The notes under the pieces are model-generated. The model searched no databases. It was not told the DNA's origin and saw only the letters and a list, made by a program, of their open reading frames with translations. A DNA stretch of 64,000 nucleotides from Anaerocolumna sp. AGMB13020. GTDB lineage: Bacteria; Bacillota; Clostridia; Lachnospirales; Lachnospiraceae. Shown piece by piece: positions 9,246 through 16,809 of this stretch; position 1 is the first letter of the stretch, and every line of letters starts with the position of its first letter. The stretch lies in the NCBI RefSeq assembly GCF_033100115.1, contig NZ_CP136910.1, positions 4,467,001 to 4,531,000 on the forward strand. Reading direction: 5' to 3'. Made by a program: the position numbers and the translations under genes.

Positions 9246-9422
9246 ATGATTAAAAGTATTGTATTTATATTATGTATTTTAGCATTTGTAAACTTTGGTC
9301 TTATTTATCTTATGACTAAATATAGAGTATCAAACGTTGCTGTATTTAGAGTTGCTTTATTAGCATTAATTTTTATTGATGTATTAAGTTTATTAGGAGC
9401 GATTTACATATATCTAAACTAA
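9246..9422 (+). CDS. Small two-helix membrane protein, candidate immunity protein
   Basis: A 58-codon frame begins 2 bases after the stop of the bacteriocin-like gene. Nearly the whole protein is two hydrophobic helices (about residues 3-21 and 29-53) separated by a short basic T-K-Y-R turn. It has no ribosome site of its own that I can see, which fits translational coupling. Size, topology and position match bacteriocin immunity proteins; the function is inferred from these alone. A terminator follows. Confidence 0.5.
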   Translation: MIKSIVFILCILAFVNFGLIYLMTKYRVSNVAVFRVALLALIFIDVLSLLGAIYIYLN

Positions 9423-9445
9423 AAAGCATTAGGGATAACAAATAA

Positions 9446-9488
9446 AGAATCCATATCTGCAGTATAGATGTGGATTCTCTGTTTTTTA
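9446..9488 (+). terminator. Rho-independent terminator
   Basis: AGAATCCATATCT pairs with AGATGTGGATTCT (with G-U pairs) around a 7-base loop, followed by CTGTTTTTT. It closes the bacteriocin/immunity transcript. Confidence 0.75.
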
Positions 9489-9585
9489 TAAGCGGATTAT
9501 TATAGTGCATAAACAAGTTTCCCAAAGGATACTGTAATTGATCCATTAAAGGAAAAGAAACTATGCTGGATATTAAATAATGTGC

Positions 9586-9614
9586 TTGTTTCATATTAGG
9601 ACATGAAATATAAT
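9586..9614 (+). promoter_or_regulatory. Promoter of the type I toxin
   Basis: TTGTTT (9586-9591), a 17-base spacer and a perfect TATAAT (9609-9614); transcription should start near 9621, about 50 bases before the toxin start. Confidence 0.65.
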
Positions 9615-9670
9615 GGTATTAGCAACCAGAACAGGGTGATTATGGTCGCTCCCGTAAAGGGGGTGATAGT

Positions 9671-9757
9671 TTGAGTACATATGAGGAATTAATGCTTATT
9701 ATAAGCTTTGTAGGACTTGTATTTGTAATATTAAACTATAAAGACAAAAAAAAATAA
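9671..9757 (+). CDS. Putative holin-like toxin of a type I toxin-antitoxin pair
   Basis: A 28-codon TTG-started frame with a strong AAGGGGGTGAT ribosome site encodes M-S-T-Y-E-E-L-M-L-I-I-S-F-V-G-L, one membrane helix, and a lysine-rich tail (N-Y-K-D-K-K-K). The S-T-Y-E-x-L-x-L-I start is the hallmark of the 'putative holin-like toxin' group of type I toxins. Such peptides depolarise the cell membrane and are held silent by an antisense RNA; a promoter and terminator for exactly such an RNA lie on the opposite strand. It would act as a stability module for the element. Confidence 0.8.
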   Translation: MSTYEELMLIISFVGLVFVILNYKDKKK

Positions 9758-9840
9758 TCACCCTCCCGTCAAGTAGTGTGATTATTTTTATCTAATTAAC
9801 AATATTAGGCGACCATGCCACATGGACTGGTTGCTTTTCT
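9746..9840 (-). ncRNA. Antisense RNA antitoxin to the holin-like toxin
   Basis: The minus strand has a consensus promoter (TTGACT, 17 bases, TAAAAT) giving a start near 9840. The transcript would fold a first hairpin (GCAACCA/TGGTCGC, 9808-9835), run across the toxin 3' end, and finish at the stem AATAATCAC/GTGATTATT (9753-9786) followed by nine T, which are the complement of the toxin's terminal Lys codons. Overlap with the toxin mRNA tail is the RatA-like layout. The extent is inferred from signals, not from data. Confidence 0.68.
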
Positions 9841-9846
9841 AATGCA

Positions 9847-9875
9847 ATTTTAACATAAAGCAAAATATAAGTCAA
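9847..9875 (-). promoter_or_regulatory. Promoter of the antisense RNA
   Basis: Read on the minus strand: TTGACT (9870-9875), 17-base spacer, TAAAAT (9847-9852). It points into the convergent toxin gene. Confidence 0.68.
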
Positions 9876-9930
9876 ATATAGTAATAACTAAAAATAAACC
9901 AGTAATAGGAAAAAATATTCCGTTACTGGT

Positions 9931-10125
9931 TTATTCTATTTCAAAGATGTCGTTTGGAGTACATCCAAGAGCTTTGCATATTTTTTCTTGAATATCAAAA
10001 TTTAGGGAAGAAGTCTTATTGTCACATAATTTTTTCATTGATATATATGTAACACCAACTTCCTTTGCAAGCCAATATCTTGATGTGTTATTTTTTTCAA
10101 TAACTTTATCAATTGTTATTTTCAT
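9931..10125 (-). CDS. Small XRE/Cro-type transcription regulator
   Basis: At 64 residues it is a single helix-turn-helix domain: N-N-T-S-R-Y-W-L-A-K-E-V-G-V-T-Y-I-S-M-K-K-L, then C-K-A-L-G-C-T-P-N-D-I-F-E, the usual YozG-like HTH_26 pattern in which a recognition helix is followed by L-x-C-x-P-x-D-x-x. It is divergent from 10332 across a 200-base region full of near-palindromic TATATA-rich elements, which are plausible operators. It probably controls the neighbouring genes and itself. Confidence 0.82.
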   Translation of the reverse strand: MKITIDKVIEKNNTSRYWLAKEVGVTYISMKKLCDNKTSSLNFDIQEKICKALGCTPNDIFEIE

Positions 10126-10260
10126 ATCTGCACCTCACATGCTGATTATATCAAAAATATTTATAGTATGCAACATATAACTGCACAATGTATATAGGAC
10201 ATGATATATGTATTTAAATAAGTATAACCAGAGTGTGTGTATATTGTGGTATATATGTAG

Positions 10261-10289
10261 TTGACTATATATATACTGTGATATATAAT
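10261..10289 (+). promoter_or_regulatory. Consensus promoter of the 10332 operon with flanking repeats
   Basis: TTGACT (10261-10266), 17-base spacer, perfect TATAAT (10284-10289). Just upstream, from 10155 on, similar A/T elements recur (for example TATATGTAGTTGACTATATA and ATACTGTGATATATAATT), overlapping this promoter, as expected for operators of the divergent XRE regulator. Confidence 0.65.
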
Positions 10290-10331
10290 TAATTCAAGAC
10301 AGAAAATAATCAAGAAAGGAGTTTCATATTT

Positions 10332-10757
10332 ATGGAAAGTTATAAGATCGGAGAGACATATAAGGCTTTACTGAGTGATGGCATACATACATTTCAGGTA
10401 TTGGAATTTGGATCAGGAGATTTTAAGAACTTTATTGCAATCCGTTGGGAGGATGGGACTGAAGAGTGGGGGTATCCAGAGGATATGGACAGATGGGTAG
10501 AAGATGCCATGGAAAAAGAATATCGAGTTAGAGAAATTGAAAGCCTGTTAATCATTGATTCACCAGATGTTTATAATCCGCATTCAGTGATGGAGGATAA
10601 ATCCTTGAACAGAAAACAAATCATTGAATTAATTATCAATTTAATAAATGAAGCAATAGATAAGACAAAGGAGAATGGGAAAGATAACCCTGAGTTTATC
10701 ACAAGCTGCGAGCAAGCACTGGATTTTATTGAATCAATTAATAAGAAGGAGGCTTAA
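10332..10757 (+). CDS. Hypothetical protein, 141 aa
   Basis: No family recognised. The first half is a beta-rich small domain (Y-K-A-L-L-S-D-G-I-H-T-F-Q-V and I-R-W-E-D-G-T-E-E-W-G-Y), the second half helical and acidic. It has a good AAGGAG ribosome site and its stop overlaps the start of the next gene by one base (TAATG), so the two are made together from the consensus promoter at 10261. Confidence 0.6.
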   Translation: MESYKIGETYKALLSDGIHTFQVLEFGSGDFKNFIAIRWEDGTEEWGYPEDMDRWVEDAMEKEYRVREIESLLIIDSPDVYNPHSVMEDKSLNRKQIIELIINLINEAIDKTKENGKDNPEFITSCEQALDFIESINKKEA

Positions 10758-11950
10758 TGTATAATACAAAAATTGTTTTACAGGATGGTACCACGATTTG
10801 TCCGGGTTATTTGGATAAAGAAAAAAAAGAACAGTTGAAAAATGAATATGGTACAACAAGAGGATATATGTGGTGTGGGTGTAGATCTGATCAAAAGCTT
10901 TTCTATAGAATAGCAGAAGATCTGAAAATATACCCCGAACATAATAATTATAAACATGACCGGAATTGTTGTCGCTTTAGGACTGACACAGGTGAAGAGG
11001 AGAGAAAAACAGCTTATGTTGTAAGTGATGAAGATGGTACAGTTACTGCTTATCTAAAATTCAACCCTAAAAAGTTAGAATTTGGCGAGAATGTTGAAAA
11101 CGAAGAAAGTAATACAGAAGAAGAAATTACGGAAGATGTAGAAGAAGAGGTTGTTATTGAAAAAGAAGAGGCAACAACAAAGAAGGAAAGTAAGAAAGAA
11201 CCTAAACTTTCATTACCATCCTTAATTAGAAGTATTAACATGGATACATATGCAGAAGTTATACTTAATAATAAAAAAATAAATTCAAGAGAATTGTTTT
11301 CAAAGTTGGTTTACTTTCGAATGAAGAAAGTTAAAGTAAGTAGAATGAAAAAATCCATCGGAGATTTGACTCTTGAAAATGATGGTGTGAGATTTTTTTA
11401 TTTTCCTTTTGCTGGGCTTGTAAAGTTGGAGGATAAAGGCTTAACAAAGTGTTATATAAAAACTATTGGTAAAGATGGGAAAGTATATAACAATCTAATC
11501 TTTCCTGAAACACTTGAAAAGTTAAAGAAAGAATTTTTTAAAATGTATGGTGGTATGGAGCCTAATAAGGATACCATGATAGCTGGCTTTCAGTATTATA
11601 AGAAAAGTAAGTCAGGAATTAAATATAAAGTTCTTGGAAGAGTACACTTATTTCAAACTTCTGAGTTGGGGATATATTGTAGAAGTATCTTAGAAAAAGA
11701 AACTTTTGATACAATCTGCAGCATAACTTTTGCTGATAATAAATTGAAGTTATGGATCCCAGCGGATGATGAGAGTATTGGAGGTATTATACAAGTTAGT
11801 AATAAACAAAAAGATATACTAATTCTTTTTCGTTCAAACAAGGACGAAAGAATAACATTCGATAATTCCATGTATGAGCCGTTTGTTGTTGGGGAAAATG
11901 AACCAGTTACGAAAGAACGGCTGTATAAAGCTATAGGTTATATGGAATAA
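10757..11950 (+). CDS. Hypothetical protein with N-terminal Cys-rich domain
   Basis: No named family recognised. The N-terminal 80 residues carry W-C-G-C near residue 36 and N-C-C-R near residue 73, likely a zinc site. An acidic E/K low-complexity hinge occupies about residues 115-150. The C-terminal 230 residues form a beta-rich domain without visible catalytic motifs. Translation is coupled to the 141-residue upstream protein, and a hairpin follows the stop. Work on transferred DNA or RNA is possible given the Cys cluster, but this is only inference. Confidence 0.6.
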   Translation: MYNTKIVLQDGTTICPGYLDKEKKEQLKNEYGTTRGYMWCGCRSDQKLFYRIAEDLKIYPEHNNYKHDRNCCRFRTDTGEEERKTAYVVSDEDGTVTAYLKFNPKKLEFGENVENEESNTEEEITEDVEEEVVIEKEEATTKKESKKEPKLSLPSLIRSINMDTYAEVILNNKKINSRELFSKLVYFRMKKVKVSRMKKSIGDLTLENDGVRFFYFPFAGLVKLEDKGLTKCYIKTIGKDGKVYNNLIFPETLEKLKKEFFKMYGGMEPNKDTMIAGFQYYKKSKSGIKYKVLGRVHLFQTSELGIYCRSILEKETFDTICSITFADNKLKLWIPADDESIGGIIQVSNKQKDILILFRSNKDERITFDNSMYEPFVVGENEPVTKERLYKAIGYME

Positions 11951-11952
11951 AA

Positions 11953-11986
11953 TAATCCGCCTTTCGGGGATGGTGAAAGGCGGATT
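11953..11986 (+). terminator. Strong hairpin, probable terminator
   Basis: AATCCGCCTTTC pairs with GAAAGGCGGATT, a 12-bp perfect stem with a 10-base loop directly after the stop codon. The T tract is poor, so it may act as an mRNA end protector. Confidence 0.55.
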
Positions 11987-12019
11987 AGCTTAAGTTCTTG
12001 TAAAGGTAGGTTATCATAA

Positions 12020-12181
12020 ATGAAAAAAAATGTCAAATCTAATTTGTCTAGTACTTTAAAAGGAGATAATGCAGGCAATAATTGTCTTGATTTCTCTACA
12101 TTAGATATAGAAGTTGATATGATAAAAGAAACTATAAATAAATGCTCTGTAATAATAGAAAAGAAGGATAAAAATGAATAA
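12020..12181 (+). CDS. Small hypothetical protein, 53 aa
   Basis: A 53-codon ATG frame with a Lys-rich start and a helical acidic second half (L-D-I-E-V-D-M-I-K-E-T-I). It overlaps the next gene by 8 bases (ATGAATAA), a normal operon junction; nothing indicates function. Confidence 0.4.
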   Translation: MKKNVKSNLSSTLKGDNAGNNCLDFSTLDIEVDMIKETINKCSVIIEKKDKNE

Positions 12182-12455
12182 AGAATATGTTAAGTTGAAT
12201 GAAACAAAGCCATTAGTAATCGATGCATTTGCTTATAATGGAAATAGTGCAATATTAGGTGGAGGATTGTCTTTTGCAAATAAAAAACTAATGTTAAATA
12301 TGGAAAGTATGCAGCATATTGTAAATGCTCATCTTAACAATAATAATTGGCTAAAGAGGCATAGAAAACCAATGATACGAAAAGGACACCAATTATATGA
12401 GCGTTGTCAATTATATAAAGGGGAACCCCCATTATTAGGAGATAAAGATATATGA
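12174..12455 (+). CDS. Hypothetical protein, 93 aa
   Basis: No recognised family. Basic, soluble, with R-H-R-K-P-M-I-R-K-G-H in the last third. AGAAGGA precedes the ATG. It overlaps both neighbours (8 bases before, 4 after), so it belongs to a tight accessory operon of the element. Confidence 0.5.
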   Translation: MNKEYVKLNETKPLVIDAFAYNGNSAILGGGLSFANKKLMLNMESMQHIVNAHLNNNNWLKRHRKPMIRKGHQLYERCQLYKGEPPLLGDKDI

Positions 12456-12643
12456 ATTATTCACCAAAAGATGTCTTTTACATTGCATCATTTACTGTAT
12501 TTTCAATACTTTTTCTAAGTAAACTAATTTTATTATTATTACCTAGAAATAGAGAGAAATTCAAGTTTAAAAATTTACTTTATAATATTGCTCTTTTAAT
12601 ATTAGAGGTTTCATGTTTATTATATTTTATTTTCCATAAATGA
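12452..12643 (+). CDS. Small membrane protein, 63 aa
   Basis: Two hydrophobic helices (about residues 7-29 and 41-60) separated by a basic loop R-N-R-E-K-F-K-F-K. ATGA overlap with the preceding gene. Function unknown. The 260 bases after it hold no convincing gene, only short broken frames. Confidence 0.45.
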   Translation: MNYSPKDVFYIASFTVFSILFLSKLILLLLPRNREKFKFKNLLYNIALLILEVSCLLYFIFHK

Positions 12644-12906
12644 AAATCGAAAGGAGATTACATATCTAGCTAGAGTAAGGAACCGGTTCCGTGTAGACGT
12701 ACACAGATGAATAGCAGTGCACTACCACAGCAATTGGGAGCTGCACTATAACCAAAATAACTAAAACGGGCTTTCGATTCGGACAGGTTCCAGGGAGAGA
12801 AAAAAGTGCACAGTTTGATGAAATTAGAGAACTGAGATTACATATAATGAGAGACAATCAGTAGCAAATCAGATCATTGATATGGAAAAGCAAAGGAGAT
12901 TCATTT

Positions 12907-13077
12907 GTGAAAGATAATAAAATACTTATTCTAATTATTTGGGGTGCTATAGCAGTATTTGTAATTGCTGCAAGCCTCCTTATAAATCTAAAAACTGTTG
13001 AAAATAAACCGGAAGATAATGCAACAATTGTTTATGACAGTAGTGAATATAATCCAGTAATTAAGGGGGTTCAATAA
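12907..13077 (+). CDS. Small single-pass membrane protein, 56 aa
   Basis: The GTG at 12907 is preferred to an upstream in-frame ATG because AAAGGAGA lies 8 bases before it. One long membrane helix (about residues 5-26) is followed by a polar acidic tail, probably outside the cell. It touches the start of the next gene (TAATG), which suggests co-translation with the TadZ/CpaE-like protein. Confidence 0.5.
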   Translation: MKDNKILILIIWGAIAVFVIAASLLINLKTVENKPEDNATIVYDSSEYNPVIKGVQ

Positions 13078-14336
13078 TGTTTTTTTACATAACAGAAGAA
13101 GTCAATGAAAAGAAGTTCGACTTCCTGCAGGAAAACTATATTCTTAATAAAGAAATAAAAAAGAATATGAATTATGATTCTTTTATGAAGTTTTTGAAGA
13201 AGGAAGTAAGAAACATTAAGGTCGAGTCTCTCATACTTGACCTTAATTGCTTTCAAATAGATGATTTTATGGTGCTGAAAGATGCCTTTGATTCATTTTA
13301 TTTGCTGTATCCGGAAAGTCAAATAATTCTAATACCCGAAGATGATGGCAAGAGCGATAGTTTGTATGAGCTGCAGGCTGATTATTTTAATAAGCTGTTT
13401 ATACTAGCAGAACCAGATACCCCAGAGATAGAAATCTATAATATCATAGATAAAATTAAATCTGGAAAAGAAGTAAATGATGTTACTGAAGATTTAGTAG
13501 AGGCTGATCCGGTTGAAGATAATATAAAAACGGATGTGCAGGAATTATTAGAAGCTGAGGTCGAACCTCCAGTAGTTCCCCAAATAGCTGCTGAGGAGAT
13601 AATTAGAAAACCTATTAAAGTAAACCAAGGAAATCCTTTAAAGTCTCCTATCAAGCAAAAGAAGGAAAATGAGAAACTTCCTGAGCATGAAGAAGAGAGA
13701 AATCCTGAGATTAAAACACTTCAAGATTATATTACTGAGCAGCAACCTAAAAGTAAATGGAAATGCCAGAATTTTATGATTGGTATCATGGGAGTAGAAA
13801 GGAAGGCTGGTTCTACAACTGCAGCTATTCAAATCACAAACTATCTGCAGTCTAACGGAGCGAAAGCGTCATATGTAGAAGCTAATACACATAATCATTT
13901 GGATCTTATTGCAAGGGATAATGAATTCCTGAATATAAAGGACCATTACTTAAAAAAAACTGTATCATATTTTCCTGAATACAAATATGATTCAAATGCC
14001 GGTAATAATTTTATTATTTTTGATCTTGGCTGCATTAATGAGTATGTGGATAAAATTGATCAATTTGTTAATAACATGGATAAAGTTTTCCTGGTATCAG
14101 GTAGGCAGTCATATGAGTTATTAGCACTTGATACAGCTATAAATATAATTGCAGATAACACTAAAATAAATATACTTTTTAACCTAGCTACGGAAAAAGA
14201 AATAAATAAAATGATAAAGAAATATCAGAACGAAGCAAAACTTATAACAAACATAAAATATTGCCCAGATCTTATATTGCCTTCCGGTTTTACTGGTAAT
14301 AAAGACATAGATGGATTCTTTAAAGAAATTGAATAA
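13077..14336 (+). CDS. TadZ/CpaE-like protein with degenerate P-loop
   Basis: Residues 1-125 look like a receiver-type fold without phosphorylation residues, 125-230 is an acidic/proline-rich linker, and 235-419 is a MinD/ParA-like ATPase domain. The P-loop reads I-M-G-V-E-R-K-A-G-S-T-T-A-A near residue 240: the Gly-Lys pair of the classic Walker A is missing and the signature Lys is shifted. The later strand F-I-I-F-D-L-G-C matches the MinD-type Walker B position. This layout is that of TadZ/CpaE localisation factors; on an ICE it may position the secretion channel or a pilus. ATP hydrolysis is doubtful. Confidence 0.62.
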   Translation: MFFYITEEVNEKKFDFLQENYILNKEIKKNMNYDSFMKFLKKEVRNIKVESLILDLNCFQIDDFMVLKDAFDSFYLLYPESQIILIPEDDGKSDSLYELQADYFNKLFILAEPDTPEIEIYNIIDKIKSGKEVNDVTEDLVEADPVEDNIKTDVQELLEAEVEPPVVPQIAAEEIIRKPIKVNQGNPLKSPIKQKKENEKLPEHEEERNPEIKTLQDYITEQQPKSKWKCQNFMIGIMGVERKAGSTTAAIQITNYLQSNGAKASYVEANTHNHLDLIARDNEFLNIKDHYLKKTVSYFPEYKYDSNAGNNFIIFDLGCINEYVDKIDQFVNNMDKVFLVSGRQSYELLALDTAINIIADNTKINILFNLATEKEINKMIKKYQNEAKLITNIKYCPDLILPSGFTGNKDIDGFFKEIE

Positions 14337-14396
14337 GACAAAAAAATAAACGCCAGGGCATGTGGCGTTTATCTTAGCCAGTAAACTGACTATACT

Positions 14397-14465
14397 AAAA
14401 AACTAATAGCTACTATTATTATAACATATGTAAAAGAATAGTAAATAGCTATCATTTAGTTTTTT
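14397..14465. repeat. Imperfect inverted repeat before the HTH gene
   Basis: AAAAAACTAATAGCT (14397-14411) is mirrored by AGCTATCATTTAGTTTTTT (14447-14465), and AACTAAAAACTAATAG recurs at 14508-14523 just before the next gene. The spacing fits operator or origin-type repeats for the HTH protein downstream. Confidence 0.4.
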
Positions 14466-14532
14466 GGTATTTAGTTCTGGTTTTTGTACTTTTGTTTTCA
14501 ATAACAACTAAAAACTAATAGGAGAATTAAAT

Positions 14533-15276
14533 ATGGCTATGAAAAAATTTAAGATCTTAAATCTTATCTGTGAAAACTGCGATCTATCATCTAAGGAAAA
14601 ATTAGTAGCACAGTATTTCGTCTATAAATCTAATAAATCCGGTGAGTGTTATCCATCAGTAGAGACTATTTCTAAACATTGTGGTGTATCAGTGAGAACG
14701 GTCCAGAGAGCCACCAAAAAGTTACAGGAAAAAAATTTTATAACGATAGATAAGCGATACTACAAAGGGCGCCAGTCATCAAATCAATATACACTTAACA
14801 CAGACATAGAGATTAAAAATAAAGATTACTTAACTGATGAGAGTATTCAAAATGATTTTGAACTGGTATCAATGTCAGAAATCCTACAAGATGATATCAC
14901 TATATATAATCCATTTGAAGAGGAAACTGAGGCTACAACTCCGCCCATATCATGTATAAATGAAACAATAATTGAGACAATACAAAAACCTGAAGAGCTG
15001 AGTATGGAGGTTGTAAACCCGTCATTTACGTATAATAAAGAATTAATTAAGCAGAAACTCATTGGCTACAAGAAAACATTAAATAATATATGTATAGCAA
15101 TAAAATTCCATAATATCTATGTTATTTATACTGCAGCTGTTAGTTTTAATAAGATATTAAATGTTCAATTTCATTATGAGAACATTAAGTATATGCTAAT
15201 ATTTAAAGTGTCTAAATTTAAGACTTTAGGGTTTATATTACATATCCAACTATATGATTTTTTATGCCCATTTTAG
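14533..15276 (+). CDS. Helix-turn-helix (HTH_36-like) protein, possible replication factor
   Basis: Residues 15-90 form a winged helix: S-S-K-E-K-L-V-A-Q-Y-F-V, then C-Y-P-S-V-E-T-I-S-K-H-C-G-V-S-V-R-T-V-Q and a basic wing K-R-Y-Y-K-G-R-Q-S-S-N-Q-Y. This HTH_36 pattern is typical of replication-initiation and DnaD-like proteins on plasmids and ICEs. The middle is acidic and the C-terminal third is hydrophobic and beta-rich without a recognised domain. A GGAG ribosome site precedes the ATG. The repeats upstream could be its binding sites. Confidence 0.68.
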   Translation: MAMKKFKILNLICENCDLSSKEKLVAQYFVYKSNKSGECYPSVETISKHCGVSVRTVQRATKKLQEKNFITIDKRYYKGRQSSNQYTLNTDIEIKNKDYLTDESIQNDFELVSMSEILQDDITIYNPFEEETEATTPPISCINETIIETIQKPEELSMEVVNPSFTYNKELIKQKLIGYKKTLNNICIAIKFHNIYVIYTAAVSFNKILNVQFHYENIKYMLIFKVSKFKTLGFILHIQLYDFLCPF

Positions 15277-15427
15277 GGGTGTCACTATGACACCCAAATT
15301 ATACTATAAAAAACTAAGATATTGAAAAAGAGTATATTATATTTAATATATTTAGTTTTAGTTAAATAAATATACATAACTGCTGGGATACTAATACAGA
15401 TTTCATGAATAAAAAGAGGTATAGCAA

Positions 15428-15724
15428 ATGGACTTATTTGAAGAGAAGAGAGTAAACCCTATGCTCATTTCGGAAATGAGAGAAGCGTTTGACTCCGAGG
15501 ATTATATCTACGAAATCAAATGGGATGGAATTAGGTGTATAACATATTTGGATGAGAGTAGCACAGATATGCGTAATAAGCGAAATAAGATGATGATACC
15601 AATACTGCCGGAGCTTGCAGAGTTACAGTATTATCGCTTACGTCTTTATTACAAAGATAGAGATATAACCAATCTTCCATTGATCGAACGTAAGCGAATT
15701 TATCGCTTACTATCTTTGCGTTGA
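15428..15724 (+). pseudogene. ATP-dependent DNA ligase fragment with internal deletion
   Basis: The start is a good ligase N terminus: P-M-L-I-S-E-M-R-E-A-F, then Y-E-I-K-W-D-G-I-R, in which Lys is the adenylation residue. After about residue 65 the frame jumps to Y-Y-K-D-R-D-I-T-N-L-P-L-I-E-R-K, a stretch that in LigD-type ligases lies roughly 60-70 residues further on, and then degenerates to a stop at 98 codons. Full-length proteins have about 280-310 residues. It has an intact AGAGGT ribosome site but cannot encode an active ligase. Confidence 0.7.
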
Positions 15725-16214
15725 TAAATATTGGAAAATAAGTTATAATGGAAAAAAATACCTAAATGAGTAGCATTTAATGGCGGTTTATGGAGACTAT
15801 AGAACTGTTGTTAATGCTAGACTGTTTCAGTTAGTACTTTCTCTACAGCTTCTTTTCGCTTAATTGAAAGCATCATCTGATCGATGGCAACTGTAAGACT
15901 ACGAGCGTCTCTATGCCTGCCATATTGATTACAGCTGTTATGCTTGTGGTATGTTTTGAAATGTCTAAAGGTGGGGTATTACTCTATATGGATTGCCCAA
16001 AAGTGTTTTGCATTCTTTGATTGCACATAGATGGAAAAGCAAACCATTTGCAGTATATTAAAATACTGGATGTCAGAAACGGAATTTTGAAGAAATAGAT
16101 TTATTAAACACACTATTAAATGTAAAATTTACATAATATGTTATAATTAACATGTGTTTAAAAATATATAACAAAATGGTAAAAGGTAAAATTGTAATTT
16201 GGGAGAGGATTAAT
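15725..16214. other. Gap with one decayed minus-strand frame
   Basis: No intact gene. On the minus strand 15817-15978 stays open for 53 codons and reads like a real protein end (R-D-A-R-S-L-T-V-A-I-D-Q-M-M-L-S-I then stop), but it has no start codon; I cannot name the family. The rest shows nothing. Confidence 0.35.
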
Positions 16215-16580
16215 ATGATTAAGTTAATTTTCAATTTCGTAATAGATCAATTTACTTTGTTTGATAATTATCTGTACAACTATATTGCAATGGGAATTAT
16301 AGGATTTATCGCCTTTGCAATTGCATACAGGATAGTAGGAAAGTTATATGATAATGATATAATAGAAGGTTCAAGTATAGGAAGTATTTTGCATTGGATA
16401 ATACGTCTTGTTGTGTGTACTGCTTTATTCTTGATTGGATCTTTTGTTATTTGGATTGTAAAAGCTATTATCTTAATTCCATTATATGTTTGGTTTATTA
16501 TTTTTGGATTTTTATTTCTTGGCTTTTTAGCTTGTTATATATTAAGAATTAAGTCACAGTCGAATAGTAAAACGGAATAG
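16215..16580 (+). CDS. Membrane protein with three to four helices, 121 aa
   Basis: Hydrophobic segments lie near residues 20-38, 52-72 and 76-108, the last being long enough for two passes; the tail is short and basic. I begin at ATG 16215, which has GGGAGAGGA 6 bases upstream, not at the in-frame ATG 16152, which has no ribosome site. No family recognised. It stands at the edge of the defence region, so a toxin, immunity or sensor role is possible. Confidence 0.5.
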   Translation: MIKLIFNFVIDQFTLFDNYLYNYIAMGIIGFIAFAIAYRIVGKLYDNDIIEGSSIGSILHWIIRLVVCTALFLIGSFVIWIVKAIILIPLYVWFIIFGFLFLGFLACYILRIKSQSNSKTE

Positions 16581-16613
16581 TTTGTATACTGGGAGGAGAC
16601 CAACTATGATGAA

Positions 16614-16754
16614 TTGACAAAACCCGAACCTAAGAAATCTATTAACAGTGGGGTAAAGTTAATCGCTCCTATTACTGGTATAGCTAATGGTATCACGACC
16701 TTAGTTCGAAATTTGCAAAAGCTAATTGATTTTGTGGCACCTTACATTAACTAG
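16614..16754 (+). CDS. Possible amphipathic peptide, 46 aa
   Basis: GGGAGGAG at 16591 is followed by two ATGs that reach a TGA after three codons; one base later, in another frame, a TTG-started 46-codon frame encodes S-G-V-K-L-I-A-P-I-T-G-I-A-N-G-I-T-T-L-V and N-L-Q-K-L-I-D-F-V-A-P-Y, two amphipathic helices. Either a one-base frameshift broke an original ATG gene or TTG is used. It resembles leaderless bacteriocins or phenol-soluble peptides in composition only. Confidence 0.3.
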   Translation: MTKPEPKKSINSGVKLIAPITGIANGITTLVRNLQKLIDFVAPYIN

Positions 16755-16809
16755 TGTGGCTGGAGTTTTAATATGACTAAATAGAATATTAAGGAGATAG
16801 TTTCAGATA

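Noticed and set aside
12666..12857. Minus-strand frame of 63 codons
   Set aside because: No ribosome site, no homology pattern, and opposite to a tight plus-strand operon; probably chance.
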